This document shows positions 31,951-44,571 of a DNA stretch of 64,000 nucleotides, piece by piece; within the stretch, counting starts at the first letter, position 1; every line of letters starts with the position of its first letter. The translations under genes and the position numbers were made by a program. The notes beneath the pieces were generated by a model. It was not told the DNA's origin. It searched no databases and saw only the letters and a program-made list of their open reading frames with translations. The stretch comes from Leguminivora glycinivorella (taxonomy: Eukaryota > Arthropoda > Insecta > Lepidoptera > Tortricidae): the NCBI RefSeq assembly GCF_023078275.1, contig NC_062975.1, positions 7,353,141 through 7,417,140 on the forward strand, read 5' to 3'.

Positions 31951-34249
31951 TAATATAGTAAACAATGATTATGGCATAAGATGTTCTGAGAAACATAATT
32001 ATGATTGTTGAATAGGGTGGCAACTCCCAACTAGTACAATATTACCCACTCTCCTCTCGTCTTTATCTTAACTAAGTTAGTAAGCTTATCTTCACTCTAC
32101 AGATACACGAACTAGGTGTTCTACCCGTGGATGTGTTAATTAAACTTCTTCAGCCGAACTAAATCCGTCAATTAAAAGTGCGAAAACTAACGTGAGATAC
32201 AGAGTTGTGGAGTTTGTATAGAAGGTAACTTGGGAACGAAACGAAAGTAACTCGACAACTTAGTTTACCCTACTCACAAAACTATACTAAAAGCATCGCT
32301 GGCATCTCTAATAATTATTTGACCCTTATAGTCGCCACTGTTATAAGACCAAGAAACAGTTTATGCCCACGATACCGTAGACACAATTTCCATACTTCGA
32401 GTTGAAGGAAGTTGCGAAAAATGTATAGTCGTTGGTATCACTGAGGGCAACAGATTTTCGATCTGCTGGGTTGCGTTCTCGCACTTCTAGCTTGTGGAAA
32501 TATCAAATGTACAATTTCCTCATAATTTTAAATTCGATTCGGAACTGGAAAATCTAGATAGATATCTCAGAGACATGATCACGATACGATACGAAGATAT
32601 TTCCGCAGTGTGACGATTCGATAATTTTTTGTGGGACGATCGAAGAAAGCAGAATGAAAGTCTCAACAACTGTACGTAAAGACAGTCACACATGCACTGG
32701 TCTGTCCAAGGGATGGACGTAACGATCTTCATGAATAACAGCCCAGGTAGCTTGAAAGTTGTAACTTTGCCATCGCGTTCTCGCAACTCATTAACCTAAA
32801 CGCTTTATGCATGTGTTGCTAAAACTTGGTAATTTATCGTGCAGGAACTTTGCAGATTTATTATAGGTACACTGGTGATAAATCTTTTTAGTAATACTTT
32901 CATTAAAGTTAACTTATTGACTGTGATATTGAATAACGGTACCTTTTAGACTCAACTTTATTGAATATTGTGCTATTTATTAATGCCGTGAAAACAAAAT
33001 GAGCGACTAATTTAATTTGACATAGGAAAATACTTCATTAAATTTGATTTTATGTCATAGTAAGTCGACTTCTTCACAGAAGATTTTTTGAGAGATCAGA
33101 CAAGCAAATTATTATTGAAATGTTTCTTAGAAATACAATTCCATGTCAACGGGATGTCTGCAAAACTGTTATTGAACAATGTACCTAATTGTCTCTTAAA
33201 GTGTCTTTTTATTTTAATATCAGCATTTATTTATTACACGTTTAGGCACAAAATTGATGTTTGGCCGTTAGGTATATATTTTCAATACCCTTATATTCTA
33301 TCATTTCTTACTACTTAAGGTGTCAGTCCCGTGGTGCACTATGAACTTTATTACTATTTTAGAATCCAGTAAGTGCAAGTAATGTCGTCTGGCCAGACGA
33401 AGACATTTTGGCCGCCCGCCCGGCCGACTAACGCGTATTGTGGTTCGAACATATCGCAGCTCACAGGAGCTATTCAACAAACTATCCTGCGCAACGCAAC
33501 AAGCAAACCAGAGTAATTCTGGTCATTATGATATAAGTACAACAGACACGATGAGAATTTTCTTCTTCACTTGATCCATGCAGCTGTAGACCCTTTCTTA
33601 TTCCCTAGAACTTCCTTTCCAAGGTAGTAGTAGGTAGTAGTTTCCAAAATCATGTTCATTCTTATAATTTTAGATGGTTTTTGTAAAAAGAAGGAAACTT
33701 CAAGAGCGATTTCTTACTCTCACTCTCACTGAAACCCATTTAGCATACTGTAGCTAAGTTGCCAGCTATTTGCTGTTGACGTACTTAATTTTTACTAGTA
33801 TCTTGAATTTAAATTATGGGTTAGTAGCAACTGGTCAAAACGCAAAAAATCCACAATACTTATTTTTTCCAATATCTTCTGTGCAGTTATACCTATCGAG
33901 CCTTTATACCTGGATATGGATATCATGCTTTTTACACCAGTTGCGACTATACGTTAATTCTTAGATCAAACTGGGATAGATGACATTTGCTGCAACCTGG
34001 TTGTGAATAGGCATAAAGCGCACCGTGTTAGCACCGGCTTTACATATAAACGGCCGTTCATCGTTTTGGAATCCAGACGGCTAAATGCGGTGTCAGCAAC
34101 GACCTTTTGCAGCTGGATATTAAACTGGGAGGTTCTAGTATATTCTAAAATGTAAATGGCAAGTTGAACCGACAGACAAGCCAAACGAAAAATGTCTTAA
34201 TTGTTTTTTTTTGTTTTTTTTTTATTTATTATTTATACTGATCGATGAT
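31951..34249. other. Unassigned DNA
   Basis: No gene. Short frames (for example 32520-32786 minus and 33088-33318 plus) have no known motif and AT-rich codon use like the flanks. A GC-rich patch around 33390-33435 contains the perfect palindrome GTCTGGCCAGAC. Confidence 0.4.
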
Positions 34250-34705
34250 TGACCATAGTCAGATCTGATGGAAAGTGAAGGCAGAGTCTCAGATGGTTAG
34301 TTTCATCGGAAGACCAGTGCTGGCAGCCGCCAGCAACTTGCTGAACTGAGATTTCGTCCTTGCTCTTCTTGTTTTATTACTAAGTAGTACCTGCGCGACC
34401 GAGCTTCCCTCGGATCTATTTTATTATACCTTTAGATAAAAAAAACTCTTATAAATAAATAAATAAATAAAAAATCTGGCCTGGATTGCACCTACGATGT
34501 GCCTACGCGCCGCTGATGCACGGATGACGAAATTAGCGACCATATTTTGCGTTTACTAACGCGAAAGAAAAACGCATGAAAATTCGAAAATTCGCGTTTT
34601 CCGGGACCTAAGGCTAAGCTGGATCGATTTTTCACCTCCGAAAACCCTCACATAACAAATTTCAGCGAAATCGTTAGAGCGGTTTCCGAGATCGTCGGTA
34701 TATAG
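34250..34705 (+). repeat. LINE or SINE tails
   Basis: A block at 34262-34385 (GGAAGACCAGTGCTGGCAGC, then CAACTTGCTGAACTGAG) is followed by an ATAA microsatellite (34454-34475). A second block contains ACCTAAGGCTAAGCTGGATC, AAATTTCAGCGAAATCGTTA and GAGCGGTTTCCGAGATC, a style I know from LINE 3' UTRs in Lepidoptera (recall). Confidence 0.45.
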
Positions 34706-35595
34706 TAAATAAATATGTAAGAATTGCTCGTTTAAAGGTATCTATTGTATATTTATGCCTACTCATGAAATAATTCCTTATTTAGTATTCATTTAATTGA
34801 AAGAAACTTCTATATCCGTAAGCTGTTGATTTGGATAGACGTAGTTGGGCAAAAATAGAATTAGATTATCGTAAATGACTAAATTAATCTTCTTTAAATT
34901 TAATTAAAATCTTATTTGACTTATCACAACAACAACAAATAAGACGATGAATTTAAATAAGTCATAACTCCAAAGTCAATGCAAATTGGTTTAGGCTTTA
35001 CGACCGAGATAATTTCCTGGATTTAAATTTCTTTCCTTAAGTTCATGGGGTCGACGGGAAAATTGTTTTTGCACCTTATTCTTTCGCATTAGATGATTAT
35101 GCATAGTATTCTAACTTTCTCATTATGCCACCTAATAGTCTAGTCCCGAAGCTATTTAAGTATTTATCTTTGATCAGTGTTAGTAGTTTTTACGATTTCA
35201 ACATAGATTTCGATAACAATATAGAAATATTTCAGCACACAGTTCAATTATAATCGGTTTTCGAAACCGAAAGTAATGTCCCATAAACATAGTATACTCG
35301 AGTCAATAGTTATTTGTTTTACAAGGAGGCAAAGTTGTTGTTTAACCGCACGTGCTAAAATTGATACACGAGCAAGATTCCAATATTGAACCGCGAGCGT
35401 AGCGAGTGGTTCAAAATGTGGAATTATGAGCGTTGCGAGGGTTTCAAGGCACCTAGGTTAAACAAAATTTGCCAGCGAAAATATTAACTGTAAAATCAAA
35501 CTAAATCAAATCCATCAATCTATTTAACATTTATGATTCAAAATCATCATTTATATGTGAAATCCTACAGCCAGCTGTGGACATCAAGTTAAAAT
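34706..35595. other. Unassigned DNA
   Basis: A segment at 35340-35460 contains CCGCGAGCGTAGCGAGTGG and GAGCGTTGCGAGGG, probably a repeat relic. Otherwise nothing seen. Confidence 0.35.
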
Positions 35596-35720
35596 TTGTA
35601 TGAAATTACTCTCGCACTGGTGGCTATTGCACTCTTGTTAAAATGTAATTTTGCTATCCGTTTTCGAATAGCAAAGAGTGCCTTTACCAGTTGGTGTGGT
35701 GAAAATGCAATAGCTTTATG
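35596..35720. repeat. Partial inverted element next to retroposon R
   Basis: GGTGGCTATTGCACTCTT and AATAGCAAAGAGTGCCTTTA suggest a decayed fold-back unit, cut by or joined to the retroposon that follows. Confidence 0.35.
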
Positions 35721-35905
35721 CTGCGCTCGCGTTAAATTTGAAAATTGCGAAATTGTCTGTACAAACTTCCACCCCCCATTTTAGGGGAGTGGGGGCTTAG
35801 AAAAAGACAAAAAAATTACGTCAATTCATCGCTCCGTTTTGCCGTGAAACACGGACAAACAAACAGACACACACACACTTTCCCAGTTACAATATTAGTA
35901 TGGAT
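35721..35905 (-). mobile_element. Short retroposon R, copy 5
   Basis: Reverse orientation: it ends ACAATATTAGTATGGAT at right and has lost its GCGAAGCCGCGGGC tail, breaking off at GCGCTCGCGTTAAATTTG. Confidence 0.7.
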
Positions 35906-36320
35906 TATATAACTAGGGTTGGCATGGCAACTCGGCACTCGCAAGTCGCAAGATATTGGAATAAAATAGCAATAGTAATAGTAATCCAATTGGTACGTGG
36001 CAGTAAGTTATCCGTGTAGGAATGGATTGGGCCGAAAAGGTACAGTATCTAACATCGTCGGTCCCCGGACAATGGCGCCGTTATTGCTGTTCCTGAGATA
36101 TGGAGATTGCTCTATTTTTACGGGATTGTTTTTAGTTTCAGGTATATTTTCGTATAGGTAGGATTTCTGTACGCGTCCTTACTGGGCTAGAAAGTGTAAC
36201 TACATTTATTTATTTTGACCTTATTAGTGTTAGGGCTTGCTGTTTCTGAAAGTGTATTACTATACATTGCATTCCGGATTCAAATTACATGGAGGGTTCG
36301 AAGAATCCAAGTTCACATAT
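35906..36320. other. Unassigned DNA
   Basis: Nothing recognised. Confidence 0.4.
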
Positions 36321-36463
36321 CGTCACTACTTTGAAAAAATCTCGTATCTCACGCTACTCCTCAAAGTTAAAACGCAGTAAGTCTGTGTGCATTCCATACA
36401 TACTTACTACAATTTTCTTTTCATTGACAGACGAAGATACAAGTTTTTTTTAAAGTAGTGACG
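36321..36463 (+). mobile_element. 143-bp MITE, family B copy 2
   Basis: Ends CGTCACTACTTT and AAAGTAGTGACG, flanked by ATAT on both sides (36317-36320 and 36464-36467), a 4-bp duplication. Confidence 0.85.
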
Positions 36464-36844
36464 ATATGTAGTACGTGTAAGACTAGATATATACGATATA
36501 ATTTTGTTTTTCAAGGGCATTTTTTGCTCTGTCAGTGTTAACCAAAAAAGGGTTTAATTTTTGACACGTTTATATATACATATATATACCCACATATGAC
36601 CTAAATATATCAACAGAACCGGACGGTTAATTTTAAGATGAGTTAAACTTTTCAAATGCTTGCAAAGATCACTTTCATCTGAGCATATCTTACTCTTAGC
36701 ATCGCTGGTTCAATTCAATAAATGTTTTCATAGATAGATTTTCTTTCCAATATCTGAATGCAAAGTGAAGATTGAAAGGATGTCGCCGTATAACCATACT
36801 CAGCGTAAGAGTGTTATTGAAACTATTTATTTAGATGTGACAGG
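36464..36844. other. Unassigned AT-rich DNA
   Basis: Nothing recognised. Confidence 0.4.
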
Positions 36845-37050
36845 CAACATAGCCAGGCAGGATACTGAACACTAATCCGAATAAGGCCTAGTTACCCTCC
36901 GGTTGGAAGGTCAGATGGCAATCGCTTTCATAAAACTGGTGCCTACTGCCTAAGCCAAATCTTGGGATTAGTTGTCAAAGTGGACCCCCATGCTCCCATG
37001 AGTCGTGGCGAATGTCGGGTTAGCGCAAGGAGGATGATGAGCTCTGCGCA
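36845..37050 (+). mobile_element. LINE-like tail, family T copy 1
   Basis: It carries AATAAGGCCTAGTTACCCTC, GGTTGGAAGGTCAGATGGCA, AAGCCAAATCTTGGGATTAG and GCTCCCATGAG, ending in AGGAGGATGATGA. Further copies lie at 42307-42405 and, inverted, at 48785-48995. Confidence 0.65.
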
Positions 37051-39163
37051 CAAAGGAAATACACAAGGCATAATCAATGAAAAGCGCAAAAATACACAAA
37101 ATAATTGCTGTAGTTAGTATTAAGTTATCTCATTTATAAGCACAGAGAGACGTGGAAAGGCATACTCATAATCTAATGCAACTGGAACAACTAACAGCAG
37201 ATAATCATAGCAATAAACATCGGCAATTGGAATGGTTTAAACGTGGCGGTATTATTTGCTAAAGACAGCAATCTTGCGCAGGCGAGTCTGCTATTATCAT
37301 CACTTGCAGATTTACAGCTTTAGTGGAATCAATTTAGATTTATTCGACAGACACCAGTAAAACTAAGACCTAGAATTTTTCCCTTGCTATACAAATTTAG
37401 CTATTGCAACAGTGCTTAAATACATTACATATTTAATTACTTTTTCTTCAAAAAGTCAACCCGTCAATATAAACAAATATTACACCATTTTTGCCAAGAA
37501 GGAGTGACTGCCTCTTTTTATTTTTTTCTTTTCACCACGTAAAATTAAGTGAGTTTTGGCTAGACCCATCAGATCATTGGCCTTAGACTGTAATATTACA
37601 GACTAATCAAACAATGTCATTTAGGAAGGCAATATTTTTCGCGGCTGTGTAACCCCCACTGAAAACTGAACACATTGATTAGTGGAAACCAGTCGCTGTG
37701 GAGTTCAACTTGGTATTTGTCTGGTACGCCTGATTGAACACTACGGACCAGCATTGAGAATAACCGTTCGCATCGCAGGGACCGGTTACTGTAACTAACG
37801 CTACATTTACGCAGGGAAGGATTACGATACACTCCAAACTATCTTTAGGTTGCTGTTAGGCTGTTACTATTTAAACCAAAACCGTTCGATGGCATCGATC
37901 AACTTCGACATGTTACGGTCAACGTCGAAGAATCGACATGATGCGGTCGATGGCGAACAATCGACTCATATTCGTAGAAACTATTGATCGACGTTGACAT
38001 GATATCCAAACATGACAGATTGGTAATTAACAATCAGCAGTTACAAATCTTCTCACAGGAATAATAAAAATTAGTTAAAGTCCAAAGTTCGTAAGGATCA
38101 TTATTTATGTACATATACCTTAGGTAATTCTACTTTTAGGTAATTGCCTACTCAGATATTACTTTAGCAAGAAAAATAAAAACGGATAAAGTAAATACTT
38201 ATCAAGTCAAGTCTGGTGACATTTATGAGAAAAGTAATAACAGTCAAGTAACAAAGTCTCCTCTAAGGCAACAATATCATGTAAATAAGTAAGAGCTTAT
38301 GAAAAAGACCTTTTTCGAGAGTAAAAGGCGAAGCCTACTAGTGGCCGACCTTAATAAAAAGTTTCATAACTGGCAGGAAAAGCGTTGAATGCCTACTTAG
38401 ACAAAATGAGTGTGTTGGTTGTGCCAAAAATCTAGTGTCAGGGTAAATCTAGTGACAGCCCTGTTTTTAGGACTGGAGTATAAAAGAGTTAAATAGTTGT
38501 TTATAATATGAACGGATTACATGACACCTAACGTTTTACGGTTCTGCGCACGTTAAGCACAGCACAACCATTCTCCAACTTGGTGCTCCAAAATATAACG
38601 TGGGTTCCAAACAGGTAAAACCTATAAAACTAGTTTTACCCAGCGTGAATAAATTTCACATTACAAGACTCAATCGAACACTGTCGCCTCGATAACTGTA
38701 GCATAAAGGGGCATGTTATACGCCAGGACAGCCTGTCTTCGCAGAAAAGGGTCCGACTAGTCGTTAATCAGAATCAGGGCCCTACGACCCATTGGTCGGA
38801 TGTGCTACGCATCCTCCACTAAAGATACTACTCACGGCTTCTGAGGTGTCCGAGGGATCGCATGTCCTCGGGATTGATATACGTACATGTGCAAAACTGC
38901 ATAATTATAGATGTGTATCCCCTTTTGTAAGGAAGGGATGTTTACTTCAATAGGTATGTTGGCGTAAGATGTTAATATAAAGGGAATGAAAGGAGCGCGA
39001 ATTCATAATTTACATAACATAACCCATGTCATGCTGACAGAAAGCAGGGCATGAATATTTAAGTAAGTATATTTTTAGATACTGTTGGGAAAGAGCTACT
39101 TTCTTACATGACATATGTCAGACCCTTGGATAAGTTCCTGAATTAATTTGCTTTGAAAGTGGG
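37051..39163. other. Unassigned DNA
   Basis: A patch at 37890-38010 has degenerate repeats of TCGACATG and GCGGTCGATGG. Nothing else recognised. Confidence 0.4.
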
Positions 39164-39165
39164 TA

Positions 39166-39300
39166 CAGTCAAGTGTAAAAATATGGGTCCTCAACATCTT
39201 ACTCAAAAATATGTCCTATAGCATCTTAGTCCGGTGTAATAAGAGCGTAGTACCATATTTATGAGACGATTATTTCGATACGTATTTTTGCACTTGACTG
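39166..39300. mobile_element. 135-bp TA-flanked MITE (Tc1/mariner-like)
   Basis: Ends CAGTCAAGTGTAAAAATA and TATTTTTGCACTTGACTG (one mismatch), TA at 39164-39165 and 39301-39302. Confidence 0.8.
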
Positions 39301-39878
39301 TACATATGAGTCAAATGTGCCATTTTACTATTGCCACTATTGTTCAGCAGTAGTACAACTTTCTGTTGTATATTCTACGAGTGAATCTTGGACACACTGC
39401 TTAGAAATAAGTCGTATAAGTTAGTGCCCCAAGCATACCCTTATCCTAATAGGATTTCCAAAGGGTTTCAATTCAATTTCAAAAACATAACTATGAACAG
39501 TGTGAACATTTATTGTCCGGGCTTAACTATTTACTATTATGTGATTTTCTATGCTTAAAGAGTTCTTATTTCATCATACGAAATTACAACAGAATTTCTT
39601 AAATAAGTTAAATAATAATATCTAACCGTAACGAAAAAATAAACGTTGAAGACCTAGTGTAAATAAAATAAACCGGAAATTATATTAGTACCTAAAAGGT
39701 GACAATACGAAAGAATTATTAATATTCCGCAAACACTTCAAAGCTAGATGCAGGTCAGACGGCTTGAAGCAATTACAAACGAACTTAAGAATAAGAAAAC
39801 ATTTATTGACACACAAATAAAAATTGAACATTTACACAAAAATATTAAAAAATAAAATAGACAGCTAGCATGCATGTC
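39301..39878. other. Unassigned AT-rich DNA
   Basis: Nothing recognised. Confidence 0.4.
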
Positions 39879-39965
39879 AAAAGGAACGGGCTCAGCATGT
39901 TATGCTGCGCAGCCATTGTGTTACAAATTGACGGCGCAACGCTGATTTTCAGTCCGTCCCCTTTT
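39879..39965. repeat. Small imperfect hairpin
   Basis: AAAAGGAACGGGCTCAGC at left pairs imperfectly with GCTGATTTTCAGTCCGTCCC plus CTTTT at right. Confidence 0.45.
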
Positions 39966-40884
39966 CTGAACCTCATTAACAACTATGCGGTGTAGTAGTA
40001 GGTATGTATTTAACACGAACAGTATTGATGCTGAAATACGTACTTTTACATAATTAATAGGCATAACTTACACATTTTGATGTCGATTAGAGCAAAAAAA
40101 AGCCCCGGCAGAAGGGTTGCGCGGTGCGCCCCTGATAACCACATTTGGATAGTTATTCTCCGTCCGGGGAGACGATTCGTCTCGGTAGTATGATATATTA
40201 TACTTTTGGTTACACAAAGTTGTTTCTGGGTTGTTACAAATTCGTTGCCAGATAAGACCAACAAAGCAAAATCAATTTCTGAGTCTAGAGAATCGAGCAG
40301 TTGCATAGTTGATGAAACTTGAAAAACGTTTTAAAGGAGACATAAGTTTTAGGCAAATGGATTTATTCGTTTTTTACAGCACTAAAGCACATGTGCTTAC
40401 TATGATTCTCAGCAAGACTACTGATGTGGCAGGTAAGGTCTCTCTATTCTGACCAGGCTAGGACGCCGTCCGTGTCCTCGAATCACAGGTGCAGTGTACA
40501 GCACACCATCCACCCAGTGGGCTTATCGAAAACACCAAATTTTGTAAATGACTGTAGTTACATCATAACTAGAGTAAAGAAAAACAATGGTGTCCACTGT
40601 CTAGGGTAGGCCCTCGAGACTGTGTCCCTACTGTTGGTCGCCGAGGCGATAGTTCGGCGGGCTTAGGTTATGTCATCCCTGCTGCTCATCAACACCCGCC
40701 ACTGAATTATTCATGGCTTGCATGACGGATTTATTTTTCGCGACTCAACTACACTACACCTCTTCAACGGAGACCAACTTCTAGAGCTCTATAAAATGTG
40801 TTGCTCGGTTTAGTTACAACGAAGAGAAATGAGAGATATTGAAAGAGAAGAGTTGTTTATTGTGGTATTTTGTAGCGTTATCAT
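39966..40884. other. Unassigned DNA
   Basis: Nothing recognised beyond chance frames. Confidence 0.4.
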
Positions 40885-40946
40885 CTGCCCCTTTAGCACA
40901 ACTCGCCTAGTCGCGCGCGACAGGGCAAGCTGTGCTAAAGGGGCAG
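40885..40946. mobile_element. Hairpin MITE, family D copy 1 (deleted centre)
   Basis: CTGCCCCTTTAGCACAACTC pairs with GCTGTGCTAAAGGGGCAG. Copy 2 at 50373-50480 has a longer centre. A weaker relative is near 58125-58220. Confidence 0.75.
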
Positions 40947-42251
40947 AAATCATGTCTAAATTTTATTTATCTGTTGAATCTACTCCAATTAGTTTTCCAC
41001 TTTTTCTTTGATCTCGAGAAAAAGAAAATCGAGTTACATAAATATTGTCTACTTTTTTTAGAGAAACTTTTTCATTATTATAAAAATACTTCCTATTTTT
41101 TTGTTATGAACTTTCTTCATCGTATTTCGTTGTATCGGCACATGTTGAGCGATCAATGTCCATAAACGGACCCTAATACATACTTAAAATAATTTAATAG
41201 CGTTATAAAATAAAAGTGATATAAACAAATTCGATGTGTTCCCTAAGTGAACGTCAACCCGCGGGGGGTGTTTTTACTACGGCACTAAAAGTAATACCAT
41301 TAACTAGTTAAATATAGGTTTTACGTCTTTAAGATACGGTTTACAAATGGTCAGTCTACAGTGTGGACGATGGTATTTGAAAAGCCGGAGGGAAAATAGG
41401 AAATTACTTAATTCACTGGTCAGAAAGTTGGAGTCACGAAACTTATTTGCTCGGTGACTGGAAGTTAGTTTCATCCATTATTTAACTTATTAGCAAATTA
41501 GTCCCCATGCAATTGTATGTGTCGAAATCGATAAAGCAAAGGAAAAAGTTTATTTTCTAGTATTCTAAACTTTTTTCTAATAGACAGGTTTGTTTTTAAC
41601 CAAAAGCCATATTCTACGTAAGAGTATACTGAATTTATATTTTATACCAACGTAACCACTTTTCAATTTCTGCATGGTCCAATGAAAATGGTTGTTCAGT
41701 AAGTCACTGTTCACGCAGATGTATGAAATTATGAATTGCATTACAAAATTAAATTTTAAATTAAAACTGTTTATTTCAATTAAATAAATATGTTACCTAC
41801 GTAGCAGACGTGCAATTAATTACATATAAAAGTTTGAAAAAAGGTAATAAAATGAAATAAAAAAAAACAGTTCTAATGAAAAAAGTGAAAAAAAAAACAG
41901 TTCTTAAATTAAATTATAATGAATAAACAGGTCCTATTTCAATTCAAATTTACAACAATCACGTATCGGCACAATGTAATTTATGTACCGAAATTGTATA
42001 ATCTAAATTCCATTAGAGTGACACAGGACACGCATTCGAACGAGTGTCTCCAACATTTTGGAATATTGAAACGTTTCGCTTCCGACGCGGCACATTCGGT
42101 ACATTTTATTATTACATTTATGAAATATTGTGAGACATTCGAAGGATGTACGTGCGATTTCTCGAGTTTGGCTTTATGCTTCATGCCGTTACTTTGAGAA
42201 TGTAGATTAAATATAATACAAATGTAACGTATTATTAATATTAATGGTAAT
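40947..42251. other. Unassigned AT-rich DNA
   Basis: AT-rich, no gene. The 92-codon frame at 41919-42197 has no recognised motif. Confidence 0.4.
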
Positions 42252-42291
42252 GGTATAAAAATCTTTGAAAAGATTCAAAGATTTTTATACC
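42252..42291. repeat. Perfect 18-bp inverted repeat with 4-base loop
   Basis: GGTATAAAAATCTTTGAA, loop AAGA, then its exact complement. There is no T-run after it, so it is not an obvious terminator. Confidence 0.85.
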
Positions 42292-42306
42292 AAATGAATG
42301 GTATAC

Positions 42307-42405
42307 TAGTGCTTAAGCCAAATCTTGGAATTAGGTGTCAAAGCGGACCCCAGGCTCCCATGAGCCGCGACAAATGCCGGGATAACGCTAGGAGGATGAT
42401 GATGA
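42307..42405 (+). mobile_element. LINE-like tail, family T copy 2
   Basis: It has AAGCCAAATCTTGGAATTAG, CCCAGGCTCCCATGAGCC and an AGGAGGATGATGATGA end. Confidence 0.65.
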
Positions 42406-43131
42406 CAAATGATATTATTTGGAAGCGGGAAGAAGTCAAGTAATTAATCGTGAATACATAATATATCATATGCAGATGAAGCAATAATAGCTGACCAGAA
42501 ATTTTTGATACATCTATCTTCCATGAATCCATTTATAAAGTAAAACATTTGATATTCGCCTAGCATATGTATATATCGTTGTCGCGTCGAATCATCAATT
42601 GCACCCCTTTACACCATTCTTATTTCGGACTTTATATATTTCAAGCATGCGTACTATTAGTTTTACAACCGCAAACATAGATCCTTCCTAAGATAACTTT
42701 GTTATAACATTTGCCACATCCGAATAATTTTGACGCACGTGTCATGTTCCCGCGTGGCCACACCGACCGGGCCAGACGGCCGCCCCAATATATAAAATTC
42801 AACTTTACGCCCCCCACAGGAACACGGTATTGGATACATTTCAGTTTCGGTTTCGATGAGTGGAGTTTCGCGTGAATTATTTAGCTGTTGCAGTGAAATC
42901 GAATGTTGTGCAATAAAATACACGGCAATTGATATAAAACTGATAAGTAATACTTATAATATTATAGTGCCTACAATAATATGACCTTTTAATGAAATTG
43001 GTATTTCTGATGTGAGTAGCAAATTCAAAATAAAGTACTTATATCGACTTCATATCATGACATAAGTTGACATAACAATTGCAAAACATGTCCCTAAACC
43101 AGTTTTACTTTTCCAATGTGTAGGTAGTGTA
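42406..43131. other. Mostly unassigned; GC-rich patch at 42730-42860
   Basis: The patch contains CCCCAATATATAAAATTC and, 46 bases after that TATA-like box, TCAGTTTCGG. See the promoter entry. The rest is unassigned. Confidence 0.4.
42730..42870 (+). promoter_or_regulatory. Weak candidate core promoter
   Basis: A TATATAAA box (42788-42795) follows a GC-rich stretch, and TCAGTT (42841-42846) matches the arthropod initiator consensus. The spacing of about 55 bases from the TATA box to the initiator A is too long for a standard pair (about 30). No transcript start or downstream gene is visible, so this is only a candidate. Confidence 0.15.
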
Positions 43132-43223
43132 GGCCCACTTGCACCAACCACCCACCATTTTATATAGAATTTGGCAGATGACAGCCCACTAACCCTGAGT
43201 TAAGTGGTTGGTGCAAGTGGGCC
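43132..43223. mobile_element. 92-bp MITE with GGCCCACTTGCACCA ends
   Basis: GGCCCACTTGCACCAACCAC pairs with GTGGTTGGTGCAAGTGGGCC. Flanks gta and tta only partly match a 3-bp duplication, weakly suggesting PIF/Harbinger. Confidence 0.75.
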
Positions 43224-43226
43224 TTA

Positions 43227-44278
43227 GTGAGTTAACTTTACATTCATGTTGTTGCTTTAGCTTTGTACTAAAGATAGGGATGCAAACAAAAAATCTGAGG
43301 CTGATAAATATACATAACGAATTAACGTCCGGCTTTCTTCTTTATGTTTATCCAAATATCTTCATCCAAAACAAGTTCGCATACCTCATTTTTACCTCCG
43401 CGAATGGCTTTATAACATGCAACGCATTTCATTTGGATTCAACGCATTTCATCAGTCACAATATTTTTACGGTTGGAATCGTAAAAATGCGAAGACTTTA
43501 TTAAATTCAGCTCTGGAACCTGTTCTCAACGGTATCGCTTCGTTCTGTGCCGACGCCAAGATTCTCTTTTACGATCACTTAAAAATCACAAACACGTGAA
43601 TTTAAATACAGTCGTGTTACAGATAAAAATAGAGTTTAGTTTTGGGTTACAACACCAGCGGAAGCTGTTGTAGTTTTTCGATATAATACAAAAAGCGGTT
43701 GAAATCAAAAAAGGATTTATGCAAATGATCAGCGCAGCTTGATCGTAACGATAAAGGCAAGGATAGTGCGGCGTGCCTCGTGGCAACAGCCTTGGTCGTG
43801 GTCATTCAACCTCTGCAGTTAGAATACAGCCCGATACTCGCATTGTCTAGTAACTCGAAAGATAAACCGCAGGAGTAAGATTTGTGGAGCATAAATCAGG
43901 TAGTAATCATGGACGAGTCATGCAGGTACCTAAGTTATAATCATGGTATTGTGTGGCTGCCTAAGCGTTTGAGTTAGGACTGAGGCATCATTCTCTAGAA
44001 GTGTAGATAGAGCGTCATTCAAGAACTACTTAGAGCCTATTAGTCGAACGACTTTTAATTTTCACATGAACATTAGAACGCTAAGTACTTTAAGCACGTG
44101 TTTGGTTATGCAGAGAAGTGCATGCAACAGGCAATTAATGGAAAAGCCTTTTATTGTGACAATTGTATATGTATACAAAACAATGTATAATTGCATAGGT
44201 ATGTTACTAATAGGGTTTAAAAATCCATCCTTTTTTGAGTTTTTAGTGACTTTATTTGTAATATTCTATTGGTTTAAA
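43227..44278. other. Unassigned AT-rich DNA
   Basis: A 98-codon frame (43208-43504) has no recognised motif. Nothing else seen. Confidence 0.4.
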
Positions 44279-44291
44279 TAAAATACCTGAT

Positions 44292-44558
44292 TATAAATTT
44301 AAATAGATATCATACACGAAAGAAAAAACGACAGGGCCCACTGATGGCCGAGCCGGGAATCGAACCCGGGTCTTCAGCTTACGCGGCTAAAGCCCCGGGT
44401 TCGATTCCCGGCTCGGCCACCAGTGGGCCCTGTCGTTTTTTCTTTCGTGTATGATATCTATTTAAATTTATAATTTATATATAGTAGTGTGACTACTTGA
44501 AAAAGGAACAAATCGAAAAATATTCAATAAAATAATTTGATTTGTTCCCTAATAGTTG
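44292..44558. mobile_element. Snap-back SINE S2 insertion with 13-bp target duplication
   Basis: TAAAATACCTGAT occurs at 44279-44291 and 44559-44571. Between them, 44290-44370 and 44394-44474 are an 81-bp inverted repeat with a single mismatch; both arms are the 3' part of SINE S2 (GGTTCGATTCCCGGCTCGGC, ACCAGTGGGCCCTGTCG, GATATCTATTTAAATTTA). The 23-base loop carries the remaining head, read on the minus strand as TTAGCCGCGTAAGCTGAAG. The right third (44475-44558) holds a second small inverted pair (GGAACAAATC with GATTTGTTCC). The whole looks like one insertion. Confidence 0.85.
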
Positions 44559-44571
44559 TAAAATACCTGAT

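Noticed and set aside
44341..44420. Pair of divergent tRNA genes
   Set aside because: Only 3' tRNA halves are present, in the arms of a SINE palindrome.
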